Below, piece by piece: positions 17,800 to 27,211 of a stretch of DNA of 64,000 bases. Source of the stretch: Methylobacillus sp. (GTDB lineage Bacteria > Pseudomonadota > Gammaproteobacteria > Burkholderiales > Burkholderiaceae_C); NCBI GenBank assembly GCA_018607835.1, contig JABBAS010000031.1:11241-75240 (forward strand). The letters run 5' to 3'. Below the pieces are notes generated by a model, which saw nothing but the letters and a program-made list of their open reading frames with translations, ran no database searches and was not told the DNA's origin. The translations under genes and the position numbers were made by a program. Numbering within the stretch: position 1 is the stretch's first letter; every line of letters starts with the position of its first letter.

Positions 17800-18585
17800 A
17801 TGTCTGAACTGACCCCCACTTCTGAATCAATTGACCGCGTTGCTGCCGCGTTGCTAGCGGCGCGGCACCCGCATAGCCCGGTCATGCTCAACGAGGCGGC
17901 CCGTACGGCGCAGCAAGCTGCCGACGCCTTAGGGGTGCAGTTGGGTCAAATTGCCAAAAGTATCGTGTTCAAACGCAAGCCGGACGGGGTGGCTGTTTTG
18001 GTGATTGCCGCCGGCGACCGACGCGTAGACGAGGTCAAGGTGATGCGGTACGTGTGTGCAGATGGACAGAAGCTGGGCCGTGCCGACGCCGCATTCGTGC
18101 GTGAAAGCACGGGCTTCGCCATTGGTGGGGTGTCGCCTATCGGGCACATCACACCACCTGTGTTGTTGCTTGATGACTCGCTGTTCCGTTTCGAACGGGT
18201 GTGGGCTGCAGCGGGCCACCCCCATGCGGTTTTCCAGTCGGCGGTGCCAGATTTGGTGCGCCTATCGGGTGCCCGTGTGGTCGATGTAGCCGAAGAGGTG
18301 GCCGGCGAGCCAGCGGCGGTGGTCCCTGCGCGCGTGCTAAATGATGGTTTGGCGGCGCGGTGGGATCTTGCCCGCCGCCTTCAACCCCAGGGCGTACCGT
18401 CGCCTTGCGTGGGGGTGTGCACGATGCAGATACAAGGCACCGCGGCTACAGGCGATGCCCAGTGCGCAGGCTGCTGGCGAACCCTGGACGAAATTGCGAC
18501 TTGGGGGCGGATGTCTGATAATGAAAAATCAACACTCTGGAACGTCTTATTTGCGCGCGAGGACGCGCAGTTTGGACCCGCCTAG
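17800..18585 (+). CDS. YbaK-like tRNA deacylase domain fused to DUF1289
   Basis: Protein of 261 residues from the ATG at 17800 (a TTG at 17779 would add seven). Residues about 10-165 form a YbaK/ProX-like aminoacyl-tRNA editing domain, with the conserved Lys53 in QIAKSIVFK and the GGVSPIGH loop (109-116). Residues about 200-255 are a DUF1289 domain: SPCVGVCTMQ then CAGCWRTLDEIATWGRMSDNEK, with Cys203, 207, 222 and 225 as a likely metal site. YbaK proteins hydrolyse mischarged Cys-tRNA(Pro) or similar; DUF1289 has no known function. The fusion suggests a nucleic-acid-linked role for DUF1289, which is inference. Confidence 0.88.
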   Translation: MSELTPTSESIDRVAAALLAARHPHSPVMLNEAARTAQQAADALGVQLGQIAKSIVFKRKPDGVAVLVIAAGDRRVDEVKVMRYVCADGQKLGRADAAFVRESTGFAIGGVSPIGHITPPVLLLDDSLFRFERVWAAAGHPHAVFQSAVPDLVRLSGARVVDVAEEVAGEPAAVVPARVLNDGLAARWDLARRLQPQGVPSPCVGVCTMQIQGTAATGDAQCAGCWRTLDEIATWGRMSDNEKSTLWNVLFAREDAQFGPA

Positions 18586-18629
18586 TTAGCCACAGTCGCC
18601 ACAGACTGCGGAAAAAAGGAGACGACTTC

Positions 18630-19295
18630 ATGCACGCCATCGATTTTTACTTCGACCCGATCTCACCCTTCGCCTACCTTGCGTTTCACCAACTCCCAAA
18701 GACGTTGGAGGGCCAGTCGGTCGTGGTGCGTTACAAACCCGTTTTATTCGGTGCGATCTTGCAAGCCAATGGGCAAAAGGGGCCTGCAGAAATAGCCGGT
18801 AAGCGCGAGTGGACTTACCGTCAGGTGCTCTGGCTGGCTAAACAAATGGGCTTGCCCATGACCATGCCCGCGGCCCACCCCTTTAACCCGTTGGGGATTC
18901 TGCGTGCACTGATGGGGGCAGTCGAAGAGGATGGCGCGGTGAACCGCTACCTCGCGGGCGAAGCCCTCGACCATGTGTGGACGACCGGCGAAGACCCCGC
19001 GGAGGCATCGGTCGTTTCTGCCTTCAGCGAACACGTCATGACGCATATCAGCCAGCGTGGTGGCACCCCGTTAACCCCTGACGCCGTGAAGTTGCGTTTG
19101 CGGCAAAACACCGAGGCGGCCTTAGCGGCTGGCGTGTTTGGTGTGCCGACCGCCGTGGTGAATGGACACGCGTTCTGGGGGTTGGACGGCCTGCCTTTGT
19201 TGGCCGACTACTTGACCGACCCCACGCCTTTCGATGACCCACAAGGCACGTGGCAAAGGATGGTGGATCTACCAATAGGCATCAAACGGCAATAG
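18630..19295 (+). CDS. 2-Hydroxychromene-2-carboxylate isomerase-like (DsbA fold)
   Basis: Protein of 221 residues with a kappa-class GST/DsbA-like thioredoxin fold. It starts HAIDFYFDPISPFAYLAF, where Ser takes the place of the DsbA active-site cysteines, and has the GVFGVPTAVVNGHAFWGLDGLPLLADYL segment at about 175-205 that ends such domains. Family members isomerise 2-hydroxychromene-2-carboxylate in naphthalene breakdown, but many homologues have no aromatic pathway nearby, as here. An AAGGAG ribosome site precedes the ATG. Confidence 0.85.
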   Translation: MHAIDFYFDPISPFAYLAFHQLPKTLEGQSVVVRYKPVLFGAILQANGQKGPAEIAGKREWTYRQVLWLAKQMGLPMTMPAAHPFNPLGILRALMGAVEEDGAVNRYLAGEALDHVWTTGEDPAEASVVSAFSEHVMTHISQRGGTPLTPDAVKLRLRQNTEAALAAGVFGVPTAVVNGHAFWGLDGLPLLADYLTDPTPFDDPQGTWQRMVDLPIGIKRQ

Positions 19296-19331
19296 AGGTA
19301 GTGTTGACACACCGATAGCAAGGAGGTTGTC

Positions 19332-19769
19332 ATGTTCACAAGCATATTGATTCCAACCGACGGATCTGAGAAAGCCGTCATTGCCGCAAGCAAAGCCGTG
19401 GAGCTTGCCAAAGAGCAGGGCGCCAAACTAACGGCAGTGGTCGTCATCGACCCATTTCCCTACATTGGCTTGGGGGAGGCGTCTGCGTTTGGTTTGCAAG
19501 CCTACCTGTCCGAGGCGCAGGCCATGGCCACACAGTCTTTGGATGGCGTGCGCGCCATGGCGGAAGCGGCTGGCGTTCCGTTTATGGCCGAAACCATAGA
19601 GCGTAGTGCGGTTTTTGAGGGCATTTTGGATGCCGCTACCGAGCAGGGTTGCGATCTCATCGTCATGGGCTCCCATGGCCGAAGCGGCGTCAAGGCACTT
19701 ATTCTGGGCAGCGAGACCCAGAAGGTACTCACTCACAGCCGCATCCCGGTGTTGGTGATTAAGTCCTGA
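19332..19769 (+). CDS. Universal stress protein (UspA family)
   Basis: Single Usp domain of 145 residues. It begins MFTSILIPTDGSEKA and ends with the nucleotide-binding motif GSHGRSGVKALILGSETQKVLTHSRIPVLVI, matching the ATP-binding G-2X-G-9X-G(S/T) pattern. A strong AAGGAGG lies 8 bases before the ATG. Function beyond stress-related ATP binding is unknown. Confidence 0.9.
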   Translation: MFTSILIPTDGSEKAVIAASKAVELAKEQGAKLTAVVVIDPFPYIGLGEASAFGLQAYLSEAQAMATQSLDGVRAMAEAAGVPFMAETIERSAVFEGILDAATEQGCDLIVMGSHGRSGVKALILGSETQKVLTHSRIPVLVIKS

Positions 19770-19835
19770 GCCTGTCGATCTTCACCCCTTAGCCCCTCAG
19801 TCTCTTTAGTCTTTAGCCCTTTGGGGCGGCTTTGT

Positions 19836-19859
19836 TTTACGGCGGGTCATCGCCGTAAA
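19836..19859. other. Perfect hairpin in the usp-uvrA gap
   Basis: TTTACGGCG / CGCCGTAAA forms a perfect 9-bp stem with a 6-base loop (19836-19844, 19851-19859) in the 139-base gap. It lacks a following T-run on the plus strand. A weaker hairpin with T-rich tail just upstream (about 19814-19838, AGCC/GGCT then TTGTTTT) may be the usp terminator. Confidence 0.5.
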
Positions 19860-19872
19860 GCGCTGACTTGCC

Positions 19873-19904
19873 TAGAATGTTTGACTTCTGTCTAAAAGAG
19901 TCAA
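19873..19904 (+). promoter_or_regulatory. uvrA -10 element and inverted repeat
   Basis: TAGAAT at 19873-19878 is a plausible -10 box without a convincing -35. It is followed by an inverted repeat TTGACT (19881-19886) / AGTCAA (19899-19904), ending four bases before the ATG, where it could act in the mRNA or as an operator. No LexA box of the CTGT-N8-ACAG form is present here. Confidence 0.35.
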
Positions 19905-19908
19905 GCTT

Positions 19909-22900
19909 ATGGGCCAGCCCGCCAAACCGTCTGCCGTACAAGAGCCTTCAGGTGAGGGACTGATCCGTATTCGTGGTGCGCGTCAACACACCCTGAAGAA
20001 CATTGACCTGGATATACGGACCAACGAACTCACCGTGGTCACGGGGCCCAGCGGTTCGGGTAAGTCCAGTCTGGTTTTTGACACCTTGTTTGCTGAGGGT
20101 CAACGCCGCTATGTTGAGACCTTCTCGGCCTATGCCCGCCAGTTTTTGGATCGGATGGATAAGCCTGCCGTCGACCGTGTAGACGGTGTACCGCCCGCGA
20201 TTGCCATCGACCAGACCAACCCCGTGCGGAGTTCGCGCTCTACGGTCGGGACGATGACGGAATTGAACGACCACCTGAAGTTGCTCTTCGCGCGGAGTGC
20301 GAAGCTGTTCGACAAGCAAACCGCGCAGTCGGTTCAACACGATAACGCCGATACCATTTACGCCGCAATCCAAGCGCGCGCCCTGTCGAACGACGCGATA
20401 GCGGATTGGCGTCTTGTGATTACCTTTCCCGTGGAGTTGCCTGCCAACACCACACCAGACGAGGTTAGCCAGTGGTTATCCGCCAGCGGTTTTACCCGCA
20501 TTCACCAACAGCGCAGTATGCGCGTGGCCGACCTAGCGAGTACCCACGCCGCGGCAACGGAGAAGGCAGCTAAAAAGGTCGCAAAGAAACGGGTTAAAAA
20601 ACCAGTCGCAGCAGCGGGAGACGATGTTCGGCAGGTGCTGGATGTCGTTGCCGACCGATTCAAGGCCAGTCGCCTGGATCGTGCGCGCGCCGTGGAAGCC
20701 ATCGAGGTTGCGCTCAAGCGGGGCTCAGGCCATCTGGCGGTGTATGCCACCCCCATCACAACGGAGGGGGTTGAATCAACAGAGCAGACCTGGGCTTTTT
20801 CGAGTGGCCTGCACTGCCCAGACAGCCATATTCGGTACGCGAAGCCAACGCCCAGTTTGTTTTCATTTAACTCTCCAGTGGGGGCCTGTGAAACCTGTCG
20901 TGGTTTTGGTCGGGTCATCGGCGTGGACTATGGGTTGGTCATCCCCAATGAGAAGTTAAGTCTGCGTGCGGGGGCCATCAAGCCCATGCAGACCCCTGCG
21001 TGGCAAGAGGCGCAGGACGACTTGATGCGACACGCCGAGGTGGCGGGTATTCCACGCGATACACCGTGGTCCAAGTTAAGCCCCGCGCACAAGGAGTGGG
21101 TGATTAATGGCTCGCCCAATTGGACGGGCGTCTGGAACAAGCAGTGGTTTGGTGTGAAGCGTTTCTTTGAGTACTTGGAAAGCAAGTCATACAAGATGCA
21201 TATTCGTGTCTTGCTATCCAAGTACCGTAGTTACACCCCATGCGAAAGTTGCGGCAGTGCGCGTCTTAAGACGGAGAGCCTGCTGTGGCGGCTGGGTGGT
21301 CACGCTGAGGCGCAAGCGGCCTTGCCCGCAAATAAGCGCCACATGCCTGTGGGTACGACGTGGGACGCTGCCCAGCTTGCGGCGCTGCCCGGCTTGAACC
21401 TATTTGATCTGATGTGCCTGCCCATTGACCAGATGTTGCAGTTTTTCGAGTCGATTGAATCCAGTTTGGTTGACCGTTCAGACGCGGATGCGCGTGCCCA
21501 GGCGTTGCTGTTCGAGGAAATCACCACGCGCTTGCGCTACCTGTGCCGTGTGGGCTTGGGGTACCTGACCCTAGACCGACAGAGCCGGACCTTGTCGGGC
21601 GGCGAGGTGCAGCGCATCAACTTGACAACCGCTTTAGGGACGTCGTTGGTGAACACCTTGTTTGTGTTGGATGAACCCAGCATCGGCTTACACCCACGAG
21701 ACATGGACCGCATCACAGAGGCCATGATGCGTTTGCGTGATGCGGGCAACACCTTGGTGGTGGTGGAGCACGACCCCGCTGTGATGCTGGCGGCTGACCG
21801 TGTTATCGACATGGGGCCTGGGCCGGGAGAGCGTGGCGGACAGATTGTTTTTGACGGTACCCCTGAAGCGTTGCGCGATGCCGATACGCTGACCGGTGCC
21901 TATCTGGGCAACCGCAAGCAAGTGGGCATGGGCTTTAAGCGCATGGTCAGCGCCAACACACCCCGGCTGGTCTTAGAAGGTGTTAGCGAGCACAACTTGC
22001 AAAACGTCGATATCGAGATTCCTTTGCAGCGCTTGGTGTGCGTGACGGGCGTGAGTGGTTCGGGCAAGTCGACGTTGGTGCAAGACGTGTTGGCCCCCGC
22101 ATTGATGCGCCACTTTGGTAAGCCGACCGACACGCCGGGTGCGCACCGCCGTTTGCTTGGGGCAGAGTTACTGAGTGATGTGGTGTTTGTCGACCAGTCA
22201 CCCATTGGTAAAACCGCACGCTCCAATCCCGTGAGTTACGTGGGTGCGTGGGATGCTTTGCGCAGCTTGTTGGCCACAGCGCCCTTGGCGCGTGAGCGTG
22301 GATACACCGCATCGAAGTTTAGTTTTAACGGCAGTGACGGACGGTGCCCACTGTGTGGTGGCTCGGGCTTTGAGCACGTCGAGATGCAGTTTTTGAGTGA
22401 CGTTTATTTACGTTGCCCCGACTGTGATGGCCAGCGTTACCGACCAGAAATATTAGAGGTGCGTTTAACGCATCGCCATCCCGATGCGGCGCCCGGTGCG
22501 CCGGGCCTGAACGTCGCTGATATTTTGAACCTCACCGTCGCGCAAGCTGCCGAGGTGTTTGCGCAGGAGCGCGATGTCTTGCGCGCTTTGCAGCCCATTG
22601 CCGATGTGGGGCTGGATTACGTTAAGTTGGGACAGCCCGTGCCGACCTTGTCTGGGGGCGAGGCGCAACGCCTGAAACTGGCTGGGTTTTTGGCTAGCGC
22701 CGCGAAAGGCGGCGCCAGTAGCCGCCAAGCGGTGGCCAAAAAAGGCGCTTTGTTTATGTTTGACGAGCCCACCACGGGCTTGCATTTTGAAGACATCTCC
22801 AAGCTGATGCGCGCCTTGCGCCGTCTCATGGAAGTGGGCCATTCGGTATTGGTGATCGAACACAACTTGGATGTGATTCGTGCCAGCGATTGGTTGATTG

Positions 22901-25782
22901 ACCTGGGGCCCGAGGGCGGTATTGGCGGCGGCTTGGTCGTGGCGCAAGGGACGCCTGAAGCCCTGCGCGAACACCCCAGCTCGCACACGGCAAAGGCCCT
23001 GCGCGACTACGATGTTGCCATGGGCATTGGTGGACAGGTGGTGGGCGAGCGCAAGCCGCTAAGAGCGCCAGCCAAGCGACCGCCCGTGAATCCCAGCATT
23101 CAAATTGTGAACGCACGAGAGCACAACCTCAAAGGGGTGAGTGTGGACATCCCGCGCGGCAAGTTCAACGTGATCTCGGGCGTGTCGGGGTCGGGCAAGT
23201 CCACCTTGGCGTTTGATATTTTGTTCAATGAGGGACAGCGCCGCTATTTGGAGTCATTGAACGCCTATGCGCGCGCAATTGTGCAACCAGCGGGTCGCCC
23301 GGAGGTGGACGCGGTGTACGGCATTCCGCCAACCGTGGCCATTGAACAGCGGTTGAGCCGTGGCGGGCGTAAAAGTACGGTGGGGACGACCACCGAGGTC
23401 TGGCATTACCTGCGCTTACTGTACGTAAAGCTTGGCACCCAGCATTGTGTGCACGACGATGCCGCCGTATTACCGCAAACACCAGACACGATGGTGGCCA
23501 ACCTCATGCGCACGCACGCTGGCGAGCGCATTGGCCTGATGGCACCGTTGGTGATTGGGAGAAAAGGCGTTTATACCGAGTTGGCTGACTGGGCCAAACC
23601 GCGTGGCTATGCCTTCTTGCGCGTCGATGGCGAGTTCTTGCCTACCGATGGTTTTCCACGCTTGGACCGCTTTAAGGAGCACACCATTGAGTTGCCGGTT
23701 GGTGACATCATCGTAGAGCCGAAAAACGAGTCTGAGTTGCGCCGTTTGCTGTCGGTGGCACTGAACCACGGCAAGGGTGTCGTGCATATTTTGAGTGCGC
23801 TAGGTGGTTTGCAGGAGGCGATGGAAAGTGGCGAGTCAACGGTGGCCATTGGGCGCGTTGGCGTCGCCTCGAGTTTGCGTGCCTGCCCAGTGTGCGCAAC
23901 CAGTTACCCGGAGTTGGACCCGCGTTTGTTCTCCTACAACAGCAAGCACGGCTGGTGTCCCGACTGCGTCGGGACGGGACTGCACCTGAATAAAGACCAG
24001 CGAAAGACGCTGGATGACTCGATTCGCGACGACAAAGAAAAAGGGCGAGAACAAAGCTTTGCGGAGGTCGAGGTCGACGACTTGTCGGATGTGCACTGCA
24101 AGGGGTGTCGGGGTACACGACTGAACGCGCAGGCGCGTGCCGTGCGCTTCGCAGGTGTCGGCATAGCCGAGGTAGCGCGCTTGTCCGTGCGTGACCTGCA
24201 AGCGTGGGTGCGCGACTTGCAGATGGATACGCGTGAGTCGGACATTGCACGCGACCTGGTGCCAGAGATCGCGTCACGCTTGCAGTTTCTGCATGACGTG
24301 GGCTTGGGTTATCTGACCCTTGACCGGGGGGCACCCACGCTGAGTGGCGGCGAGGCGCAGCGTATTCGGTTGGCTGCTCAGTTGGGAAGCAACTTGCAAG
24401 GTGTTTGCTACGTATTGGATGAGCCGACCATTGGTCTGCACGCCCGGGACAACCATATTTTGTTGAATGCATTGCAGGCGCTAGGCACCAAAGGCAATAC
24501 GCTGGTGGTGGTGGAGCACGATGAGGACACCATTCGCCGGGCAGATCACTTGATTGACGTTGGCCCCAGTGCGGGAAAGTTGGGTGGCAGCATTGTTGCC
24601 CAAGGCTCGGTCGCAGATGTGCAGGCGTGTGAGGCGTCTGTGACGGGGCGCTACCTGTTACATGCCATGCGTCACCCCATGCAAACGCGTCGTGCGGTGA
24701 ACAAAGCCCAAGCAAAACAAGATGGGGCACTGCGCTTGGTTGGCGCCTCGCTGCACAACTTGCAAAACGTGTCGGTTGATGTGCCGTTGAAGCGCTTGGT
24801 CGCGATCACGGGCGTTTCGGGGTCTGGCAAGTCGACCTTGGCGCGCGATGTGTTGCTGCGCAACGTGGCCGCGGTCGTCACGCCCGCGATCAAGCGTGCA
24901 CAGTCCAAAGGCGAGTCGGTGGACATGCCTGCTTGGGAGGGCTGCGCTGGCTTGACGGGTTACGAATCGGTTGATCGTGTGTTGGAGGTGGACCAGACAC
25001 CGATTGGAAAAACACCGCGCTCTTGCCCGGCGACGTACATCGGGTTCTGGGACATCGTGCGCAAGTTGTTTGCGGAAACATTGGAGGCCAAAGCCAGAGG
25101 CTATGCGCCGGGCCGCTTCTCATTCAATACCGGCGATGGTCGTTGCCCAGGTTGTGAGGGGCAAGGGATGCGCACCGTGGAGATGAGTTTCTTGCCTGAT
25201 GTGAAGGTGTTGTGCGAAACCTGTCACGGCGCCCGATTTAACCCAGAAACGCTTGCGGTCACTTGGCGAGGCAAGAGTGTGGGGGATGTGTTGACCCTGT
25301 CGGTCGATGAGGCGGTGGCGTTTTTTGCGACGATGCCGGCGATTGCGCATCCGTTGCAATTACTGAAAGATGTCGGCCTCGGTTACTTGACCTTGGGCCA
25401 ACCATCGCCCACCTTGAGCGGTGGCGAAGCGCAGCGTATCAAACTGGTAACCGAGCTCAGTAAAGTGCGTGACGAGATCGGGCGGCGCGGACAGAAGGCG
25501 CCGCACACGCTATATGTACTGGATGAGCCGACCGTTGGCTTGCACATGGCCGATGTCGAGAAGCTGATCCGCGTCCTGCATCGCTTGGTTGACGCGGGGC
25601 ACAGTGTGGTGGTCATCGAACACGACTTGGATGTGATCGCCGAGGCGGACTGGGTGATTGACATGGGGCCAGACGGCGGCGACGCGGGCGGCGAGGTGGT
25701 GGCTGCCGCGCCGCCAGAGGCCCTCGTGGCAATGCAAACGGCCACGGGCACCGCGTTGGGCCCCGTGCTGTCGCGGACTTAA
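19909..25782 (+). CDS. uvrA: Tandem-duplicated UvrA, excinuclease ABC subunit A (1957 residues)
   Basis: Two UvrA-like halves in one chain, about twice the usual 940 residues. Four ABC ATPase modules are readable. Walker A motifs: GPSGSGKSS (about 46-54), GVSGSGKST near 715, 1090 and 1633. LSGGE signatures: near 563, 914, 1476 and 1834. Walker B DEP: near 588, 950, 1502 and 1869. Each half keeps the DNA-binding CxxC zinc module ([14 protein letters not shown] near 812 and [14 protein letters not shown] near 1745, each with a later CxxC). The first half has a UvrB-binding-like insert with an unusual Lys/Ala-rich stretch (about 219-237). All eight nucleotide sites look intact. UvrA normally dimerises and loads UvrB at lesions; this chain could act as a built-in dimer. 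Whether an ordinary uvrA exists elsewhere cannot be seen. Confidence 0.93.
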   Translation: MGQPAKPSAVQEPSGEGLIRIRGARQHTLKNIDLDIRTNELTVVTGPSGSGKSSLVFDTLFAEGQRRYVETFSAYARQFLDRMDKPAVDRVDGVPPAIAIDQTNPVRSSRSTVGTMTELNDHLKLLFARSAKLFDKQTAQSVQHDNADTIYAAIQARALSNDAIADWRLVITFPVELPANTTPDEVSQWLSASGFTRIHQQRSMRVADLASTHAAATEKAAKKVAKKRVKKPVAAAGDDVRQVLDVVADRFKASRLDRARAVEAIEVALKRGSGHLAVYATPITTEGVESTEQTWAFSSGLHCPDSHIRYAKPTPSLFSFNSPVGACETCRGFGRVIGVDYGLVIPNEKLSLRAGAIKPMQTPAWQEAQDDLMRHAEVAGIPRDTPWSKLSPAHKEWVINGSPNWTGVWNKQWFGVKRFFEYLESKSYKMHIRVLLSKYRSYTPCESCGSARLKTESLLWRLGGHAEAQAALPANKRHMPVGTTWDAAQLAALPGLNLFDLMCLPIDQMLQFFESIESSLVDRSDADARAQALLFEEITTRLRYLCRVGLGYLTLDRQSRTLSGGEVQRINLTTALGTSLVNTLFVLDEPSIGLHPRDMDRITEAMMRLRDAGNTLVVVEHDPAVMLAADRVIDMGPGPGERGGQIVFDGTPEALRDADTLTGAYLGNRKQVGMGFKRMVSANTPRLVLEGVSEHNLQNVDIEIPLQRLVCVTGVSGSGKSTLVQDVLAPALMRHFGKPTDTPGAHRRLLGAELLSDVVFVDQSPIGKTARSNPVSYVGAWDALRSLLATAPLARERGYTASKFSFNGSDGRCPLCGGSGFEHVEMQFLSDVYLRCPDCDGQRYRPEILEVRLTHRHPDAAPGAPGLNVADILNLTVAQAAEVFAQERDVLRALQPIADVGLDYVKLGQPVPTLSGGEAQRLKLAGFLASAAKGGASSRQAVAKKGALFMFDEPTTGLHFEDISKLMRALRRLMEVGHSVLVIEHNLDVIRASDWLIDLGPEGGIGGGLVVAQGTPEALREHPSSHTAKALRDYDVAMGIGGQVVGERKPLRAPAKRPPVNPSIQIVNAREHNLKGVSVDIPRGKFNVISGVSGSGKSTLAFDILFNEGQRRYLESLNAYARAIVQPAGRPEVDAVYGIPPTVAIEQRLSRGGRKSTVGTTTEVWHYLRLLYVKLGTQHCVHDDAAVLPQTPDTMVANLMRTHAGERIGLMAPLVIGRKGVYTELADWAKPRGYAFLRVDGEFLPTDGFPRLDRFKEHTIELPVGDIIVEPKNESELRRLLSVALNHGKGVVHILSALGGLQEAMESGESTVAIGRVGVASSLRACPVCATSYPELDPRLFSYNSKHGWCPDCVGTGLHLNKDQRKTLDDSIRDDKEKGREQSFAEVEVDDLSDVHCKGCRGTRLNAQARAVRFAGVGIAEVARLSVRDLQAWVRDLQMDTRESDIARDLVPEIASRLQFLHDVGLGYLTLDRGAPTLSGGEAQRIRLAAQLGSNLQGVCYVLDEPTIGLHARDNHILLNALQALGTKGNTLVVVEHDEDTIRRADHLIDVGPSAGKLGGSIVAQGSVADVQACEASVTGRYLLHAMRHPMQTRRAVNKAQAKQDGALRLVGASLHNLQNVSVDVPLKRLVAITGVSGSGKSTLARDVLLRNVAAVVTPAIKRAQSKGESVDMPAWEGCAGLTGYESVDRVLEVDQTPIGKTPRSCPATYIGFWDIVRKLFAETLEAKARGYAPGRFSFNTGDGRCPGCEGQGMRTVEMSFLPDVKVLCETCHGARFNPETLAVTWRGKSVGDVLTLSVDEAVAFFATMPAIAHPLQLLKDVGLGYLTLGQPSPTLSGGEAQRIKLVTELSKVRDEIGRRGQKAPHTLYVLDEPTVGLHMADVEKLIRVLHRLVDAGHSVVVIEHDLDVIAEADWVIDMGPDGGDAGGEVVAAAPPEALVAMQTATGTALGPVLSRT

Positions 25783-26999
25783 AGTGCGTCGGCTTGCACG
25801 CTGGCGCGTGTGAGCAAGCCCACGCCCAGCGCGGCCACGACACTTAGCAGCAACGGGAAGCCGATATGGGCCGATGCCTGCAGCGCCGCGGCGCCCGCTG
25901 CGGGGGCAATCATGCCGCCTAAGGTGTAGGCCATGACCAAAACGGCGGTGCCGCTGACCAAGCGAATACCTTGCTCGCGGGTACCAATGTCTATCATGGC
26001 CAGGGTGTACAGCACACCGCCTGCACCGCCCCAAATGACAGCGATGCCCCAAGCGACACTGGGGGTAAATGCGGTGAAGGGTAGGGCCAGGGTGCCCAAT
26101 AAGGTGAGCCAAGCCGCCATGCGAATGAGCTGTAAGCGGGTGTGCGCGGCGTTACCCCAAAAACGGCGGAGTCCACCTGATGGAAGCGGGCGCGACAGGC
26201 TGTCAGCAAGCATGCCGGCAGGGAGCATCAAAAAGGCGCTACCAAAGCCACTGGCGGCGACCAAGAGCGTTGATAGGCTGGGCGACCACTGCATACTGAG
26301 GCCGACCAGCGGGAGTATGGCGGTGATGCCGGCCTCGAAGAAGCCGCCTAAAAAACCGGCGAGCATGATCATCGGGTGAGCCGTCACCGACTTCCAAACG
26401 CCGGACAGGCCCATAGGGGCGTTGTCCTGATCGTTGGCAGCGGGTAGTTGGGGGATGGCCGCTGTCCATAAGGCCCCTGCTGCAATGCACAACAACGCCA
26501 CCCAAATAGCGGTGTCGGATTGTGGCCCGACCCAAGCCAGGAGGACGGGCCCTATGATGAAGGTGGCACCGACCAAGGTCTCGAACAAACCGACGTAGCG
26601 GCCGCGTTGGCCGGGCGGCGAAAACTCAGCAACCAGTGCCTCGGCGAGTACCCACCTCAGACCACCTGTCATACCCGCAATGAGTTGGGCGATGTACCAC
26701 GTGGCGACCCACGGCGACAGGGCAAACACCAATCCGGTGCCGAGTGGCACCACGGCCGTGAGCCACAGCGTGTTGCGCCGCCCTAATTTAGCCGTGATGG
26801 AGGAGGCAAATGGGGTGAGCAGAAAAATGCCGATATACGAGGCAGAGGCGAAGAGTCCCGTGGTTGCCGTATCTAGGCCCGAGTCCTTGAGACGCAGGAG
26901 GTTTAAGGGGAGGAGCATGAAAATCCCCACTAATTCACAAAAGGTGGAGGCAAACAGCGCAAAAAGGCCAACGCGCGGCGGGGGGCGGAGATCAGACAT
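25779..26999 (-). CDS. MFS transporter
   Basis: Major facilitator permease. I start it at the ATG complementary to 26997-26999 ([25 protein letters not shown]), 406 residues; the longer open frame would run into the ahcY promoter and riboswitch. About twelve hydrophobic helices are visible, with a typical inter-helix loop [15 protein letters not shown] after helix 2. The substrate is unknown. It overlaps the 3' end of uvrA by four bases, convergently. Confidence 0.87.
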   Translation of the reverse strand: MSDLRPPPRVGLFALFASTFCELVGIFMLLPLNLLRLKDSGLDTATTGLFASASYIGIFLLTPFASSITAKLGRRNTLWLTAVVPLGTGLVFALSPWVATWYIAQLIAGMTGGLRWVLAEALVAEFSPPGQRGRYVGLFETLVGATFIIGPVLLAWVGPQSDTAIWVALLCIAAGALWTAAIPQLPAANDQDNAPMGLSGVWKSVTAHPMIMLAGFLGGFFEAGITAILPLVGLSMQWSPSLSTLLVAASGFGSAFLMLPAGMLADSLSRPLPSGGLRRFWGNAAHTRLQLIRMAAWLTLLGTLALPFTAFTPSVAWGIAVIWGGAGGVLYTLAMIDIGTREQGIRLVSGTAVLVMAYTLGGMIAPAAGAAALQASAHIGFPLLLSVVAALGVGLLTRASVQADAL

Positions 27000-27031
27000 G
27001 GGCCTAAGTGTAGGTGCAGAGCCTGACCTCG

Positions 27032-27058
27032 ACGCGGGGTATTCCTCCGCGTTACAAT
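27032..27058 (+). promoter_or_regulatory. ahcY promoter region with inverted repeat
   Basis: TACAAT at 27053-27058 is a good -10 box about ten bases before the aptamer. Immediately upstream lies a perfect inverted repeat ACGCGG (27032-27037) / CCGCGT (27047-27052), in the spacer between -35 and -10 positions. No clear -35 is seen. The repeat could be an operator for a second, transcriptional control. Confidence 0.5.
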
Positions 27059-27067
27059 AGCGGCAAT

Positions 27068-27136
27068 CCGAGGAGCGCTGCAGCTCGTGTTTGCAATGAA
27101 CACAGAGTGAGGCTCGGACTTTAACGGCGCTCACCC
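27068..27136 (+). promoter_or_regulatory. SAH riboswitch aptamer upstream of ahcY
   Basis: Strong match to the S-adenosylhomocysteine riboswitch consensus: CCGAGGAGCGCTGC at 27068-27081, then a variable hairpin (CTCGTGTT / AACACAGAG), GGCTCGG at 27111-27117, and AACGGCGCTCACC at 27123-27135. CCGAG pairs with CTCGG as P1, and GAGCGC with GCGCTC forms the pseudoknot. SAH, the substrate of AhcY, stabilises it and turns expression on in known examples. It lies 75 bases before the chosen ahcY start. Confidence 0.93.
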
Positions 27137-27205
27137 ATGTTGACCTCGGGTGAGCCTCTCTCCATAGGTCGCGTGGTTCGTCCGTCCGAAACCTATCCTC
27201 TGGAG
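27130..27205 (+). promoter_or_regulatory. Proposed expression platform of the SAH riboswitch
   Basis: CTCACCC (27130-27136), part of the aptamer pseudoknot, can instead pair with GGGTGAG (27148-27154). Further on, CTCCATAGGT (27160-27169) can pair with ACCTAT (27191-27196) and, across a five-base bulge, with the ribosome site GGAG (27202-27205). This gives a translational off-state that ligand binding could undo. It is a pairing proposal only. Confidence 0.5.
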
Positions 27206-27211
27206 TATGAA

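Noticed and set aside
19304..19309. TTGACA resembling a -35 box before the universal stress gene
   Set aside because: A -10 at normal spacing would fall on the ribosome site and start codon, so no usable promoter results.
23708..24730. 340-residue open frame on the minus strand inside uvrA
   Set aside because: It is antisense to a strongly conserved coding region, Arg/Pro/Ser/His-rich and without any domain; a shadow of codon use.
25510..26112. 200-residue minus-strand frame spanning the uvrA-MFS junction
   Set aside because: It overlaps two well-supported genes and has no recognisable motif.
27000..27134. Open frame extending the MFS permease 45 residues upstream on the minus strand
   Set aside because: It would cross the ahcY promoter and SAH aptamer; the Cys-rich extra peptide is the antisense of the riboswitch, and MSDLRPPPR is a natural start.
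27137..27211. 25-residue N-terminal extension of AhcY or an upstream leader peptide
   Set aside because: This stretch is the riboswitch expression platform, and the ATG at 27212 has a proper ribosome site and the standard AhcY N-terminus.
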